Below, piece by piece: positions 27,753 through 39,598 of a stretch of 64,000 nucleotides of DNA; position 1 is the first letter of the stretch; each line of letters opens with the position of its first letter. Below the pieces are notes generated by a model. It saw only the letters and a program-made list of their open reading frames with translations, made no database searches and was not told where the DNA came from. The position numbers were made by a program, and so were the translations under genes. The DNA is from Bacteroidales bacterium (GTDB taxonomy: Bacteria > Bacteroidota > Bacteroidia > Bacteroidales > UBA932), in contig JAFRRA010000001.1 of the NCBI GenBank assembly GCA_017428325.1, forward strand, positions 104,145-168,144, written 5' to 3'.

Positions 27753-27784
27753 GCAAATATAACTAAAATAAATTTCCGTACAAC
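27753..27784 (-). promoter_or_regulatory. Promoter of the TlpA-BlaI-M56 operon
   Basis: Minus strand: GTTG (27784-27781), 19 bp, TATATTTGC (27761-27753). One mismatch from TTTG. Confidence 0.7.
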
Positions 27785-27844
27785 TATTTTCCTTAGTTGA
27801 TACATTGAATTTACTTTTGGTTAATTACCTTTGGTTAATTGTAA

Positions 27845-28145
27845 AAATGCGATAGAGAAAAGGAAACCTCTGAGATTATACGTTATCTTGAAAATGGAAG
27901 AAATATCACCCTTGTTTCCGCTCGACGTCTTGGAAAGACGGGTCTCATTTATCGTATTTTTGATGAGTTGTCAGATAGAAAAACTGGTTTTGATACCTTC
28001 TATTCAGACATCAGTTCATCTCAAAACATAGATGACTTTGTAAGGTTACTGTCTGAATCTGTTGTGTCCACGCTTAAGCAAAAGTCCAGAATGTCGAACT
28101 TTTTTAAATTGTTGGGTGGTATTCCTTTCCAGGCATCTGGAAAAT
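27845..28145 (+). pseudogene. Remnant of an AAA-family ATPase gene
   Basis: The frame from 27845 reads CDREKETSEIIRYLENG, then a P-loop ITLVSARRLGKTGLI and further residues typical of the ARRxGKTSL group (ATPase_2/archaeal-type AAA proteins found in many Bacteroidetes). Homology-like sequence covers roughly 95 residues and then stops against the 3' end of rimM. An in-frame TAA lies just before it and no start codon is available. Both ends are lost, so this is a gene fragment. The 414 bp between the flanking genes holds this remnant and the promoter of the TlpA operon. Confidence 0.75.
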
Positions 28146-28658
28146 TTATAGGAGTCCCTGAGGGATTGTCATCACGATGGTTCGGTTTTCCTGGTCGAAG
28201 GAAAGGACCAGGTCTTCGTGGAACGGAAGGAGGGTTTCCGTTTCCTCCAGTTCCAGGCAGATATTGTTCGGGTATTCGATTACCCTGGAGATTGTTCCCG
28301 CCTTCACTCCGTCTTGAGAGATTACGGTAAATCCCACAAGAATATCCAGATCGTCGAGAAAATCTTCCTCAGCGGCCTGTATGAAGAGGTCTCTGCCTAC
28401 AACCTCTTCCGCATGGGCGCTGTCCCTTATGGTGGAGAAGGTCACGACCCAGGCGTTTCCGTTCCTGTGGGTGGCGGAAGAAATAAAAAAAGGAACCGGC
28501 AGTCCGTCAAAATAGATGAACACCGGTTCCTCGAGTTCCTTTCCCTTGTCCTGGCATCCTTCAAGCAGTTCAGAAAAGCGGTCAGACTTTATTCTGAGGA
28601 GGAGTTCTCCCCTGTTTCCATAAGTCTTGGCTATCTGTGCCGCGGATGCAAGGTCCAT
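28146..28658 (-). CDS. rimM: 16S rRNA processing protein RimM
   Basis: 170 aa from ATG 28658 (MDLASAAQIAKTYGNRGELLLRI). Two beta-barrel domains: the N-terminal RimM domain and a C-terminal PRC-barrel with VGFTVISQDGVKAGTISRVIEYP. It binds S19 and helps mature the 16S 3' domain. It starts 4 bp after rpsP, the usual pairing. The frame upstream of 28658 runs through rpsP in another frame and is not coding. Confidence 0.93.
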   Translation of the reverse strand: MDLASAAQIAKTYGNRGELLLRIKSDRFSELLEGCQDKGKELEEPVFIYFDGLPVPFFISSATHRNGNAWVVTFSTIRDSAHAEEVVGRDLFIQAAEEDFLDDLDILVGFTVISQDGVKAGTISRVIEYPNNICLELEETETLLPFHEDLVLSFDQENRTIVMTIPQGLL

Positions 28659-28662
28659 GGGA

Positions 28663-29226
28663 TTACTCAGCCTTTGCTTCCTCTGCAGGTGCAGCCTCAG
28701 CTTCTGCCTCAGCGGCCTTGGCCTCAGCCTCGGCAGCCTTGCGAGCCTCTTCTGCAGCCTTCTCAGCCTCAGCCTTCTTCTTTGCAAGCTCCTCTGCGCG
28801 TGCAGCGTTTACCTTGCTCTCGGCCTCAACTGCGGCCTTCTTGGCGTCAGCCTTGGAAACCTTCAGGCTTTCCTTCTTCTTTTCAACCTTAGCCTCTTTC
28901 TCAGCTACCCAAGCGTTGAATTTGGCGTCGGCCTGTTCCTGGGTGAGGGCACCCTTCTTTACTCCCTCGGCAAGGTGCTTCTTGAGAAGCGCACCCTTAT
29001 AGGAGAGGATTCTTCTAGCGGTAATGGTTGGCTGGGCACCGTTCTGGAGCCAGTAAACTGCTCTGTCAACATTCAGGACGATGGTAGCCGGATTGGTGTT
29101 AGGGTCATAAGATCCCAAAAGCTCAATAAAGCGGCTGTCACGAGGAGCCCTGACATCAGTTGCCAAGATATGGAAGAAGGCGTAATTCTTCTTTCCATGA
29201 CGTGAAAGACGGATTTTTACAGACAT
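28663..29226 (-). CDS. rpsP: 30S ribosomal protein S16 with C-terminal extension
   Basis: 187 aa. The first about 80 residues are S16 ([38 protein letters not shown]). From about 95 on comes an Ala/Glu/Lys-rich, helix-forming tail, ending in [14 protein letters not shown]. Bacteroidetes S16 proteins commonly carry such tails; their role is not clear. Promoter at 29289-29320, rimM directly downstream. Confidence 0.95.
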   Translation of the reverse strand: MSVKIRLSRHGKKNYAFFHILATDVRAPRDSRFIELLGSYDPNTNPATIVLNVDRAVYWLQNGAQPTITARRILSYKGALLKKHLAEGVKKGALTQEQADAKFNAWVAEKEAKVEKKKESLKVSKADAKKAAVEAESKVNAARAEELAKKKAEAEKAAEEARKAAEAEAKAAEAEAEAAPAEEAKAE

Positions 29227-29288
29227 AACTGTGAGTTTTTAAATGTTAATAGTAATTATTACTTGTCCTTTCTACCCGAGAAAGGGTT

Positions 29289-29320
29289 GCAAAGATATAT
29301 CTTTTGGTGAAAACTGCAAA
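29289..29320 (-). promoter_or_regulatory. Promoter of rpsP-rimM
   Basis: Minus strand: TTTG (29320-29317), exactly 19 bp, TATCTTTGC (29297-29289). Confidence 0.85.
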
Positions 29321-29344
29321 ATTTTGAAGCCTGTTCCATAAATT

Positions 29345-29411
29345 GAAAAAGGGCTGGCGGACCGCCAACCCATTTCTCAAACCTAAAAATTAACCTATGA
29401 AAAAACTACGC
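29345..29411 (-). ncRNA. Candidate sigma-54-dependent small RNA
   Basis: A transcript of about 65 nt is predicted on the minus strand, from about 29411 (12 nt after the -12 GC of a sigma-54 element) to the T-run of an intrinsic terminator at about 29346. It carries no credible ORF. It sits between the cyclophilin gene and the rpsP promoter and is set apart from both. The 5' part is single-stranded A/T-rich (TTTTTTCATAGG, TTTTTAGG) and could base-pair with mRNAs. Prediction only. Confidence 0.5.
29346..29371 (-). terminator. Intrinsic terminator 3' of the cyclophilin gene / candidate sRNA
   Basis: Minus strand GGGTTGGC - GGTCC - GCCAGCCC then TTTTTC. The T-run lies only on the minus-strand side, so the direction is clear. 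It is 150 nt past the cyclophilin stop, far for an ordinary 3' UTR here. Confidence 0.8.
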
Positions 29412-29421
29412 TTTTAGATAT

Positions 29422-29437
29422 TGCAAAGCCCGTGCCA
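29422..29437 (-). promoter_or_regulatory. Sigma-54 (-24/-12) promoter element
   Basis: Minus strand TGGCACG-GGCT-TTGCA matches the RpoN consensus TGGCACG-N4-TTGCW at every fixed position, with GG and GC correctly spaced. rpoN itself lies at 47516-48952. An imperfect inverted repeat CACT-N8-AGTG at 29481-29496, about 78 bp upstream of the predicted start, is a possible enhancer-binding-protein site. Confidence 0.65.
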
Positions 29438-29520
29438 CAAATCCGCATCGTGGAGAAAAATTTTTGCAATTATTATTAAGCACTTGATTTTCAGTGGAAT
29501 AATTTTTAGCTCGGCGATTA

Positions 29521-30210
29521 TTATTTTACAGGAAGGATCGAGATAATCTTAATATCCGTATTAGGGAGGTCCTTTTTCCTGGCCCCGGTCTTGACTGCAG
29601 CGATCTTGTCCACTACGTCCAGGCCGCTGACGGTCTCTCCGAACACGGTATAGTCTCCGTCCAGCTGCTTGCAGGCATTCGCATCCTGCACAATGTAGAA
29701 CTGGCTTCCGGAAGATGCCTTCTGCGGATTTGAGGTGTCCCCCTTGCGGGCTGCAGCAAGGGCTCCCTTCTTATGCAGGTGCAGGGTCTTGCCGTCCTCA
29801 CCCTTGATTTCTGCAGGGATGGTATAGCCAGGGCTTCCGGTTCCAAACACGTCAGGACGGTCAGGATTGTCCTTTGTGTAATGGTCTCCTGTCTGGATCA
29901 TGAATCCAGGAATCACGCGGTGGAAAAGAATGCCGTCATAATACTTCATGGATGCCAGACGGATGAAATTCTTCTTGTGCTTTGGGGTATCCTCATAGAG
30001 TTTGATCCTTATGGTACCCATACTTGTCACGATGTCGAACTGCGGCTCTGTGCCCAGGGAATCCGGATTGAATGCCAGTTCTGGCTGTTTCTTTTCAGGT
30101 TCTGCCTGGTCTGTGGCTGCAGGCTGGCTGTTTTCCTGATTGTTCTCTCCGCCCTTGCAGGAGAAAAGGAGGAGGCTGCACAGCGATGCCATCAAAAATA
30201 TCTTTTTCAT
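29521..30210 (-). CDS. Cyclophilin-type peptidyl-prolyl isomerase lipoprotein
   Basis: 229 aa. Lipobox in LLLFSCKGG, a Gln/Glu/Pro linker, then a cyclophilin domain (about 55-225) with FHRVIPGFMIQTGD, the GSQFYIVQ segment and YTVFGETVSGLDVVDKI. Catalyses cis-trans isomerisation of prolines in envelope proteins. The promoter is probably the TATATTTG on the minus strand near 30254-30261. Single-gene unit. Confidence 0.92.
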   Translation of the reverse strand: MKKIFLMASLCSLLLFSCKGGENNQENSQPAATDQAEPEKKQPELAFNPDSLGTEPQFDIVTSMGTIRIKLYEDTPKHKKNFIRLASMKYYDGILFHRVIPGFMIQTGDHYTKDNPDRPDVFGTGSPGYTIPAEIKGEDGKTLHLHKKGALAAARKGDTSNPQKASSGSQFYIVQDANACKQLDGDYTVFGETVSGLDVVDKIAAVKTGARKKDLPNTDIKIISILPVK

Positions 30211-30282
30211 ATAGCTGGTTTGTTATTTGTTTGCTTTCCGTTTCAACAACTTTACAAATATAATGATTAACTTTGGCAATTA

Positions 30283-32661
30283 ATGGCAAAACGTTTTGTG
30301 ATATTGTTGGCTTTGGTCCTGGCAGTGGAGATTTCCTTTGCCCAGGACACCCTGCAAAGCCCGCGCAAGGGCGGCGTAGGCCTGGTCCTTAGCGGCGGCG
30401 GAGCCAAAGGCCTGTCCCATATAGGGGTAATCAAGGCCCTTGAAGAAAACGATATCCCGATAGACTATATCTGCGGCACCTCCATAGGCGCTATCATCGG
30501 AGGACTGTATGCCATTGGCTACAGCCCGGACGAGATGGTGGAACTCATCAAGAAACCGGAGTTTACCGCCTGGAGCAAGGGCAAGGCCGAGATTCCCTAC
30601 GCCTCTTATTTCTACAAATGGCCTCCGGATGCCGCTATGGCAAACATAAATCTGGGATCCATAAAGAACATCGAGGGAGATACACTTAAAAGGTTCCAGC
30701 TGGCAATCCCGACTTCCCTGATTTCATCCTATCCGATGGACCTTGCCGTGATAAACCTGTTCGCTCCTGCGGGAAAGGCGGCAGGATATGATTTTGACAA
30801 TCTGATGGTGCCGTTTTTCTGTATATCCACTGACGTGAACAACCGTACCTCAAGGATAGAGCGCAGCGGAAACCTCAGCACGGCAATCAGGGCGTCAATG
30901 TCCATTCCTTTGGTATTCAAGCCGGTTTATGAAGACGGGAAACTCCTGTACGACGGAGGTCTTTACAACAACTTCCCGTGGAAAGACATGGAGGAAATCT
31001 ATGCTCCGGACTTCATAATTGGAGCCCAGTGCGCCCCGGGAAACTACAACATGGACGAAGACAACGCCCTGTCGCTGGCGCTGGGCCTTATGATAGACAA
31101 GAGCAACTACGATATTCCGGAAAGTGTTGGAATCATCCTCAAGGGAGACTATAACAAATTCGGAATGCTGGAATTCGACAGGGTGGACGAACTTGTCCAG
31201 ATGGGATATGACCTTACGGTTGAAAACATAGACCGGATCAAGGCAAGGGCCGGAAGGTCTTTCCCGAAAGAGATGGCACAAAGCCGAAGGGAAGCGTTCA
31301 AGCAGAAACTTCCGCCACTGAGATTCCACCAGGACATTACCGTAACAGGCTCCATACCTACCCAGGCTGCAAGGTTCATACGCAGGACTATCAGGGAAGA
31401 CCGCAGGGAGGATTTCGACTTCAGCCAGCTCAGGAAAGGTTATTACAGGGTCATCCAGAGCGGAGTCGTGAACACTTTCTTCCCTTCCGTGGCAACGGAA
31501 ACCACATCCCCGGGCAGTGATGCGGACTCTCTGTTTACCCTGAAGATCAGGGCTTCCAGGACACATCCCCTGAAAATCAGCGTGGGAGGAAACATTTCGT
31601 CATCATCCCTGAACCAGATATTCCTCGGAGCTGAATACATTCACGCCGGAATGAATCCGTGGAGGCTGAAAGGAAGCGTAAATCTCGGAAAGTATTACAG
31701 GGGTGCGGCCGTGAGGTTCCGCCACGATATCGGAGTAAAGCCCCTGGCATATTACTATGCGGACATTGTCGGACACCAGTACGATTATTACAATGGCAAC
31801 CAGAACATCCTGAGAGCCAACAAACTGCCGGAGAACATACAGTTCAAGGAATTCTTCGGACGGTTTGGAATGGCAACCCCGCTGTCGCTGAGAAAGAATT
31901 CCATAGCCCAGGCTGGAGTGGACATCGGAAGGGCCTACCAGAGTTTCTATCTGACGGAGGATTACCTGAGTACAGACACTCCGGATAAGGGAAGCGCGTT
32001 CCTGGTTTCCGCCAAGGTGGTTCTGAAAAAAAACACCCTGGACTATCTTCTCTATCCTACAGCCGGGGTAATGTGGAGCATAAGGCCGAGATTTACCTAT
32101 GTGGTTGAAGAATACTCTCCGGGCTCCACCAACCACACGGCAACACACATCGAAGGCAAAAAGCACAATATCCCGTCTCTGAGAATATCTGGAGAAAGAT
32201 ACATAAAGGCAGACAAGAGTTTCTCCATTGGAGCCTCCATGGATATGGTCGTAAGCCAGAAGGGAAAGTTCTCCAACTACTATTCGGACCTCTTGGCGAT
32301 GCCTGCCTACCAGCCGGTTCCCCACGCCACCACCCTGCTTATGGAGGGTTACAGGGCCAACACTTTCGGAGCAGTGGCCCTGCATCCGGTAATCCGGTTT
32401 GCAGACAAGGTCTATCTCCATACCACAGGAGCTTATTTCCAGCCTTACAGGCACATAACGAAAGGCGCGGACGGATGGAGTTTCACCTATTCGGAAAAGA
32501 TGCCTAGGGGGCACTGGATTGCAAACGCCGCCCTGGTATGGCAGAGTCCAATCGGCCCGGTCTCCCTGTCCACGACATATTACAGCCACGGAGAATACAA
32601 ATGGTATCCGCAGATAAACATCGGACTGCTGCTGTTCAACAAGAAATCTATGGAAGACTGA
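30283..32661 (+). CDS. Patatin-like phospholipase with outer-membrane barrel domain
   Basis: 792 aa with signal peptide (cleavage near SFAQ). The patatin domain (about 25-230) has the oxyanion motif GGGAKG, nucleophile GTSIG and catalytic DGG in YDGGLYNN. A POTRA-like segment comes next (ITVTGSIPTQAARFIRR, about 350-400), then a BamA/ShlB-like barrel to the C-terminal residues. Architecture matches PlpD-type autotransporters (type Vd), here fixed in the outer membrane. The serine lipase would act on phospholipids at the cell surface. First gene of a run with the flippase and dut-murF. Confidence 0.9.
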   Translation: MAKRFVILLALVLAVEISFAQDTLQSPRKGGVGLVLSGGGAKGLSHIGVIKALEENDIPIDYICGTSIGAIIGGLYAIGYSPDEMVELIKKPEFTAWSKGKAEIPYASYFYKWPPDAAMANINLGSIKNIEGDTLKRFQLAIPTSLISSYPMDLAVINLFAPAGKAAGYDFDNLMVPFFCISTDVNNRTSRIERSGNLSTAIRASMSIPLVFKPVYEDGKLLYDGGLYNNFPWKDMEEIYAPDFIIGAQCAPGNYNMDEDNALSLALGLMIDKSNYDIPESVGIILKGDYNKFGMLEFDRVDELVQMGYDLTVENIDRIKARAGRSFPKEMAQSRREAFKQKLPPLRFHQDITVTGSIPTQAARFIRRTIREDRREDFDFSQLRKGYYRVIQSGVVNTFFPSVATETTSPGSDADSLFTLKIRASRTHPLKISVGGNISSSSLNQIFLGAEYIHAGMNPWRLKGSVNLGKYYRGAAVRFRHDIGVKPLAYYYADIVGHQYDYYNGNQNILRANKLPENIQFKEFFGRFGMATPLSLRKNSIAQAGVDIGRAYQSFYLTEDYLSTDTPDKGSAFLVSAKVVLKKNTLDYLLYPTAGVMWSIRPRFTYVVEEYSPGSTNHTATHIEGKKHNIPSLRISGERYIKADKSFSIGASMDMVVSQKGKFSNYYSDLLAMPAYQPVPHATTLLMEGYRANTFGAVALHPVIRFADKVYLHTTGAYFQPYRHITKGADGWSFTYSEKMPRGHWIANAALVWQSPIGPVSLSTTYYSHGEYKWYPQINIGLLLFNKKSMED

Positions 32662-32662
32662 T

Positions 32663-34215
32663 ATGGCAAATCCTCTGAAAAAACTTGCGGGCGAAACCGC
32701 CATATACGGGCTTAGCACGATACTGGCCAGAATCATCAACTTCTTCTTCGTGCCTATTTACACGAGGATACTGACGACTGACGGTTACGGCTCGTATGCG
32801 GAGATAATGAGCTACATAGCGGTATTCCAGGTAGTCCTTGTGCTGGGTCTGGAAACCGGATGCTTCAAGTTCGCCTCAAAGGGAACAACCACTGAGGACG
32901 GGACAGACAGCGGGGCGGATACCCAAAGGCATCATACCGTTTTTTCAACCGCCCTCTCCACCGTCACCACCATCTCCGTCTTCTTCTTTGCGCTCTGCTG
33001 GCTCTTCTCGGGAAACATTTCCTCCGCGATGGGATATGAGGGGTGCTCCAAGATGATAATCTATGTAGGCGGAATCCTGGCTCTGGATGCCATAACGGCC
33101 ATATTGTTCGCAAGGCTGAGATACCAGCAGAAAGCCCTCAAGTTCGCTCTCTTCAAATCCATAAAGATTGTCAGCGAGCTGGGATTCAACCTGCTGCTGT
33201 TCTTTGCCGTACCGGCTCTGATGAAGGCTCACCCGGGCAATTTCCTGACAGCGTTCATTCCGGAACAGATACATTTCTCATACATCATCTTTGCGGTATT
33301 CCTCAGCTGCATCCTCTGCTTCCTGCTCTTCATTCCTGACCTTCTGAACATCAAGTTCAAGTTCGACGGAAAGCTCTGGAAGAAGATGATGCTCTACTCC
33401 CTGCCGCTTATGATTGCAAACCTTCCGGGTATCATCAACGAGAGCGCGGACAGGTTCCTGTTCCGCTTCCTGGTTGATGACGGCATAACTGGAGACGGAT
33501 GGAAGGCGGACCTTGGAGTCTATCAGGCGGCTATCAAGCTGGCCGTAATAATGAACCTCTTCATACAGATGTTCCGCTATGCCGCGGAGCCGTTCTTCTT
33601 TTCGAGGTATAAGGAAAAAGGTTCGAATGAACTATATGCCAAGGTGATGGAATATTTCGTGGCATTCTGCATGCTGATATTCCTGGGTATTGTTTTCTAC
33701 ATGGACATAATCGGCCTGATTCTCGGCAAGGATTTCCGCAGCGCCCTGGGTACCGTGCCGGTAATGCTGATAGCATATATGATCCTTGGAATGCTGTTCA
33801 ACGTATCCATGTGGTACAAGCTCAGTGGCCAGACTAAATACGCCATTGTCATTACACTGCTCGGATTGGGAGTAACAATTGTAGGCAACCTGATTTTCAT
33901 GCCGATGTTCTCTTACTGGGCTTCCGTATGGGTTCACCTGGCAAGCTGTCTGGCGATGCTTCTGCTGAGCGCATATCTCGGGCAGAAATACTACCCTATC
34001 CCATACCGATGGAAACAGATTCTCTCATACATAGCCGTGGGAGTCGCCCTGTATTTTGTTGCCGTCGGCGCTCAGTTTGCCCTGGAAAAGATCACGGGCA
34101 GAACCGCTGACCTGCAGAATTCAGGTATGCTTATTGCCAAACTTGCCTTTAATACCGTACTTCTCGGAGTCTTCCTGGTATTCCTGAAGAAAAAGACGCA
34201 CATACATTTATCGCG

Positions 34216-34219
<4 letters not shown>
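32663..34219 (+). CDS. Oligosaccharide flippase (MOP superfamily)
   Basis: 518 aa with about 14 transmembrane helices. Starts with [20 protein letters not shown], typical of Wzx-like polysaccharide flippases. It would move lipid-linked sugar units across the inner membrane; a MurJ-like role is not excluded given the murF gene directly downstream. Starts 1 bp after the patatin stop and overlaps the next start by 4 nt (ATGA), so translation is coupled. Confidence 0.85.
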
Positions 34220-37261
<3,042 letters not shown>

Positions 37262-37275
37262 TTAAAACCATAAAC

Positions 37276-38151
37276 ATGAAAAGAACCATCCTTGCCGCTG
37301 CAGCCGTATTGCTTTCCCTTGCACTTTTTTCCTGCAAGGATAACGCAGGCGGACCAACTATCCTGAAACCAGGAGACAGCGTTACCGTCAAGAAGTACAC
37401 GTACTCTTATGTAGACAACAGGCTTGCACCCCTTCCTCCAGCAGATTCCGAATATAAGAACGATGACGATTCCGTTCACATTATTGTTTCCCTCGACCTG
37501 GACCTTCCTGAAGGCAATTCCATCCTGGCCCGCAGAGTCAGGGAATGGGTAAGCGAGCAGATCTCCGCCAACAATTCCCAGGGCCCGATGTATTTTCAAG
37601 GAGATCTGAATAACGCCCAGGCCATGGCAGACTATTATGGAAACGAACTCAAGAAAGCTCTTGAGGAAACCATTGATCCGCCAATTTTCAACGGCTGGAG
37701 GGATGTGGACATTTCCACCAGCAAAATTTTCGAGAATCCTAAATGTGTCACCTGGCTTTTCGCCGTCGAAGAATACACCGGTGGGGCCCACGGATTCCAC
37801 ATCTGCTATGGTGCAACATTCCGCAAGGAAGACGGAAGAATGTTCGGAAACGACATTGTTTCTCACGATTATGAAGCCGAGCAGAAACTCATTCCTATGG
37901 CATTCGACGGCCTCTGCGAATACTTCAATGCAACCAAGGAAGAAGTTCTCGGAGAATATACAGACGGAAGCTTAAGGGAATACCTTCTTCCACTTCCTAA
38001 ATACGGCCCTTGGTTCACTTCTACAGGCGTAGACTTCCAGTTCCAGCAGTATGAGATTGCCGCTTACGCTGCTGGAATGCCAGGCTTCACAATTCCTTAC
38101 GACAAGATGGAAGGACTTCTTTCCCCTGTCGCAGCAGACCTTCTCAAATAA
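37276..38151 (+). CDS. DUF3298/DUF4163-like lipoprotein (paralog 1)
   Basis: 291 aa. Lipobox LALFSCKDN. The body resembles RsiV-like DUF3298/DUF4163 envelope proteins: an early VHIIVSLDLDLPEG strand, the EYTGGAHGFHICYGATFRKEDG segment typical of DUF3298, and a final QQYEIAAYAAGMPGFTIPY. Function is unknown; in some bacteria relatives bind lysozyme. It lies 14 bp after the esterase and is followed by a paralog. Confidence 0.75.
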   Translation: MKRTILAAAAVLLSLALFSCKDNAGGPTILKPGDSVTVKKYTYSYVDNRLAPLPPADSEYKNDDDSVHIIVSLDLDLPEGNSILARRVREWVSEQISANNSQGPMYFQGDLNNAQAMADYYGNELKKALEETIDPPIFNGWRDVDISTSKIFENPKCVTWLFAVEEYTGGAHGFHICYGATFRKEDGRMFGNDIVSHDYEAEQKLIPMAFDGLCEYFNATKEEVLGEYTDGSLREYLLPLPKYGPWFTSTGVDFQFQQYEIAAYAAGMPGFTIPYDKMEGLLSPVAADLLK

Positions 38152-38175
38152 CCATTGAACAAAAACATTACAGAT

Positions 38176-39036
38176 ATGAAAAAGACTCTTCTAATTGCCG
38201 CTGCCCTGATTGTTGCAGCTTCATTCCCTGGATGCAAGTATTTCTCTTCCTCCAACGATCCTTTTGCAACCGGAGACTTCCAGGTCGAGAACGCGAAGTA
38301 CGACTATGAAAACAAGGTTATGCTCACCCTTGACGAGCCGATAGAAGACCAGGACAGCACCGAGATTCTGGTAAGCCTGGACATCGACTGGCCAAAGGCC
38401 AATGGCAAGAACATCGTGTCTGTCAATGCGGTAAGGGACTGGATCAAGGAGCATCTTTCCTTCCTCAACGAGTACGAGAAAGTTTATGAAGGCGATATGG
38501 AAGACTGTAAGGCCATCGTGAAGCTTTACGGAGATTCCTACAGGGAAAGGTTTGAGAAAACCTCAGACTTCCCTGCTCCTGCCCTGAGCTACGAGATCGA
38601 GATAAAGAAAGACTTCGAGAACGAAAAGTGCGTGACTTTCATGTACACGTTTGACGTCTATCTCGGCGGAGCACACGGCGGCAGAACCCATTACGGCGCA
38701 ACCTTCCGCAAGGCTGACGGCAAGATAATGAGAGACTTCTTCATCCTTAAAGACGTTACGGACGAAGGCCTTGACAACATTATAAAGAAGGGCCTTATGG
38801 AATACTGGAAGATCAGCGATGAGGAAACTCTTTACTCTTATTGCTGGGAAAACTCCGTTTCCAAGTATTCTGCCGCAAGGCCTCAGACCCCTCCTTGCTT
38901 TGTTAAGGACGGAGTTCTCTTCTGCTATCAGGAATACGAGATTGCCGCATATGCTGCCGGCGCCCCAGAGTTTGTGGTGCCTTATTCAGAGATAGAGAAG
39001 TACCTCACCCCTACTGCTCTCGACCTCCTGAAATAA
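38176..39036 (+). CDS. DUF3298/DUF4163-like lipoprotein (paralog 2)
   Basis: 286 aa from ATG 38176 (MKKTLLIAAALIVAA; lipobox ASFPGCKY). Shares with the gene just upstream the YLGGAHGGRTHYGATFRKADG block and the C-terminal QEYEIAAYAAGAPEFVVPY, so the two are a tandem duplication. The N-terminal third has diverged. Role unknown. Confidence 0.75.
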   Translation: MKKTLLIAAALIVAASFPGCKYFSSSNDPFATGDFQVENAKYDYENKVMLTLDEPIEDQDSTEILVSLDIDWPKANGKNIVSVNAVRDWIKEHLSFLNEYEKVYEGDMEDCKAIVKLYGDSYRERFEKTSDFPAPALSYEIEIKKDFENEKCVTFMYTFDVYLGGAHGGRTHYGATFRKADGKIMRDFFILKDVTDEGLDNIIKKGLMEYWKISDEETLYSYCWENSVSKYSAARPQTPPCFVKDGVLFCYQEYEIAAYAAGAPEFVVPYSEIEKYLTPTALDLLK

Positions 39037-39042
39037 AAAGTA

Positions 39043-39588
39043 TTATTTGATTTTGTAGCGGGGGCGGAAGTTGCGGGTCTCGAGTTTACGGAGCTTGCCG
39101 CCAATGAGTTTCCTTCGTATCTGGGATACGCGGTCAATGAACATGTGCCCGTCCAGATGGTCCAGTTCGTGCTCCACCATACGGCAGCCGAAACCGTCGA
39201 ACTTCTCGGTAACGGTTTCCTTTTTATCGTTGATGTATTTTACGGTAATGCTCTTGGGGCGGACAACGTTGCAGTTGATATCCGGAACACTCAGGCAACC
39301 CTCTGAATACTCGGCTGTCTCTTCGCTCTTTTCGATGATTTCAGGATTGATCATAATCCTCTTGAAATCCTTGAGTTCAGGATAGTCGTCAACCAGGTCT
39401 GTCCCGTCGACGATTACAATCCTTAGACTCTTGCCCACCTGCGGAGCGGCAATGCCCACACCGTCGGCGTTCTTCATAGTCTCGTACATATCTGCAATCA
39501 GCTGGTCAAGGCCTTCCATATTGAGGTCAACCGGCTTTGCTATTTCTCTGAGGACAGGCTGTCCGTAAACATATATCGGGAGTACCAT
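39043..39588 (-). CDS. def: Peptide deformylase
   Basis: 181 aa. All three deformylase motifs: GVGIAAPQVG (about 43-52), EGCLSVP (about 95-101), and HELDHLDG in place of HEXDH (about 137-144). A metal enzyme that removes the N-formyl group from new proteins in the cytosol. Lies 10 bp after ruvX on the same strand; its end converges with the DUF3298 gene. Confidence 0.96.
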   Translation of the reverse strand: MVLPIYVYGQPVLREIAKPVDLNMEGLDQLIADMYETMKNADGVGIAAPQVGKSLRIVIVDGTDLVDDYPELKDFKRIMINPEIIEKSEETAEYSEGCLSVPDINCNVVRPKSITVKYINDKKETVTEKFDGFGCRMVEHELDHLDGHMFIDRVSQIRRKLIGGKLRKLETRNFRPRYKIK

Positions 39589-39598
39589 ATTTCTGTAT

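Noticed and set aside
28637-29002. Ser/Ala-rich ORF opposite rpsP
   Set aside because: It is the antisense shadow of the Ala/Lys/Glu tail of S16, with no independent start signals.
29397-29417. Six-codon ORF MKKLRF on the plus strand
   Set aside because: No ribosome-binding site or promoter on that strand; it lies opposite the candidate small RNA, which explains the sequence better.
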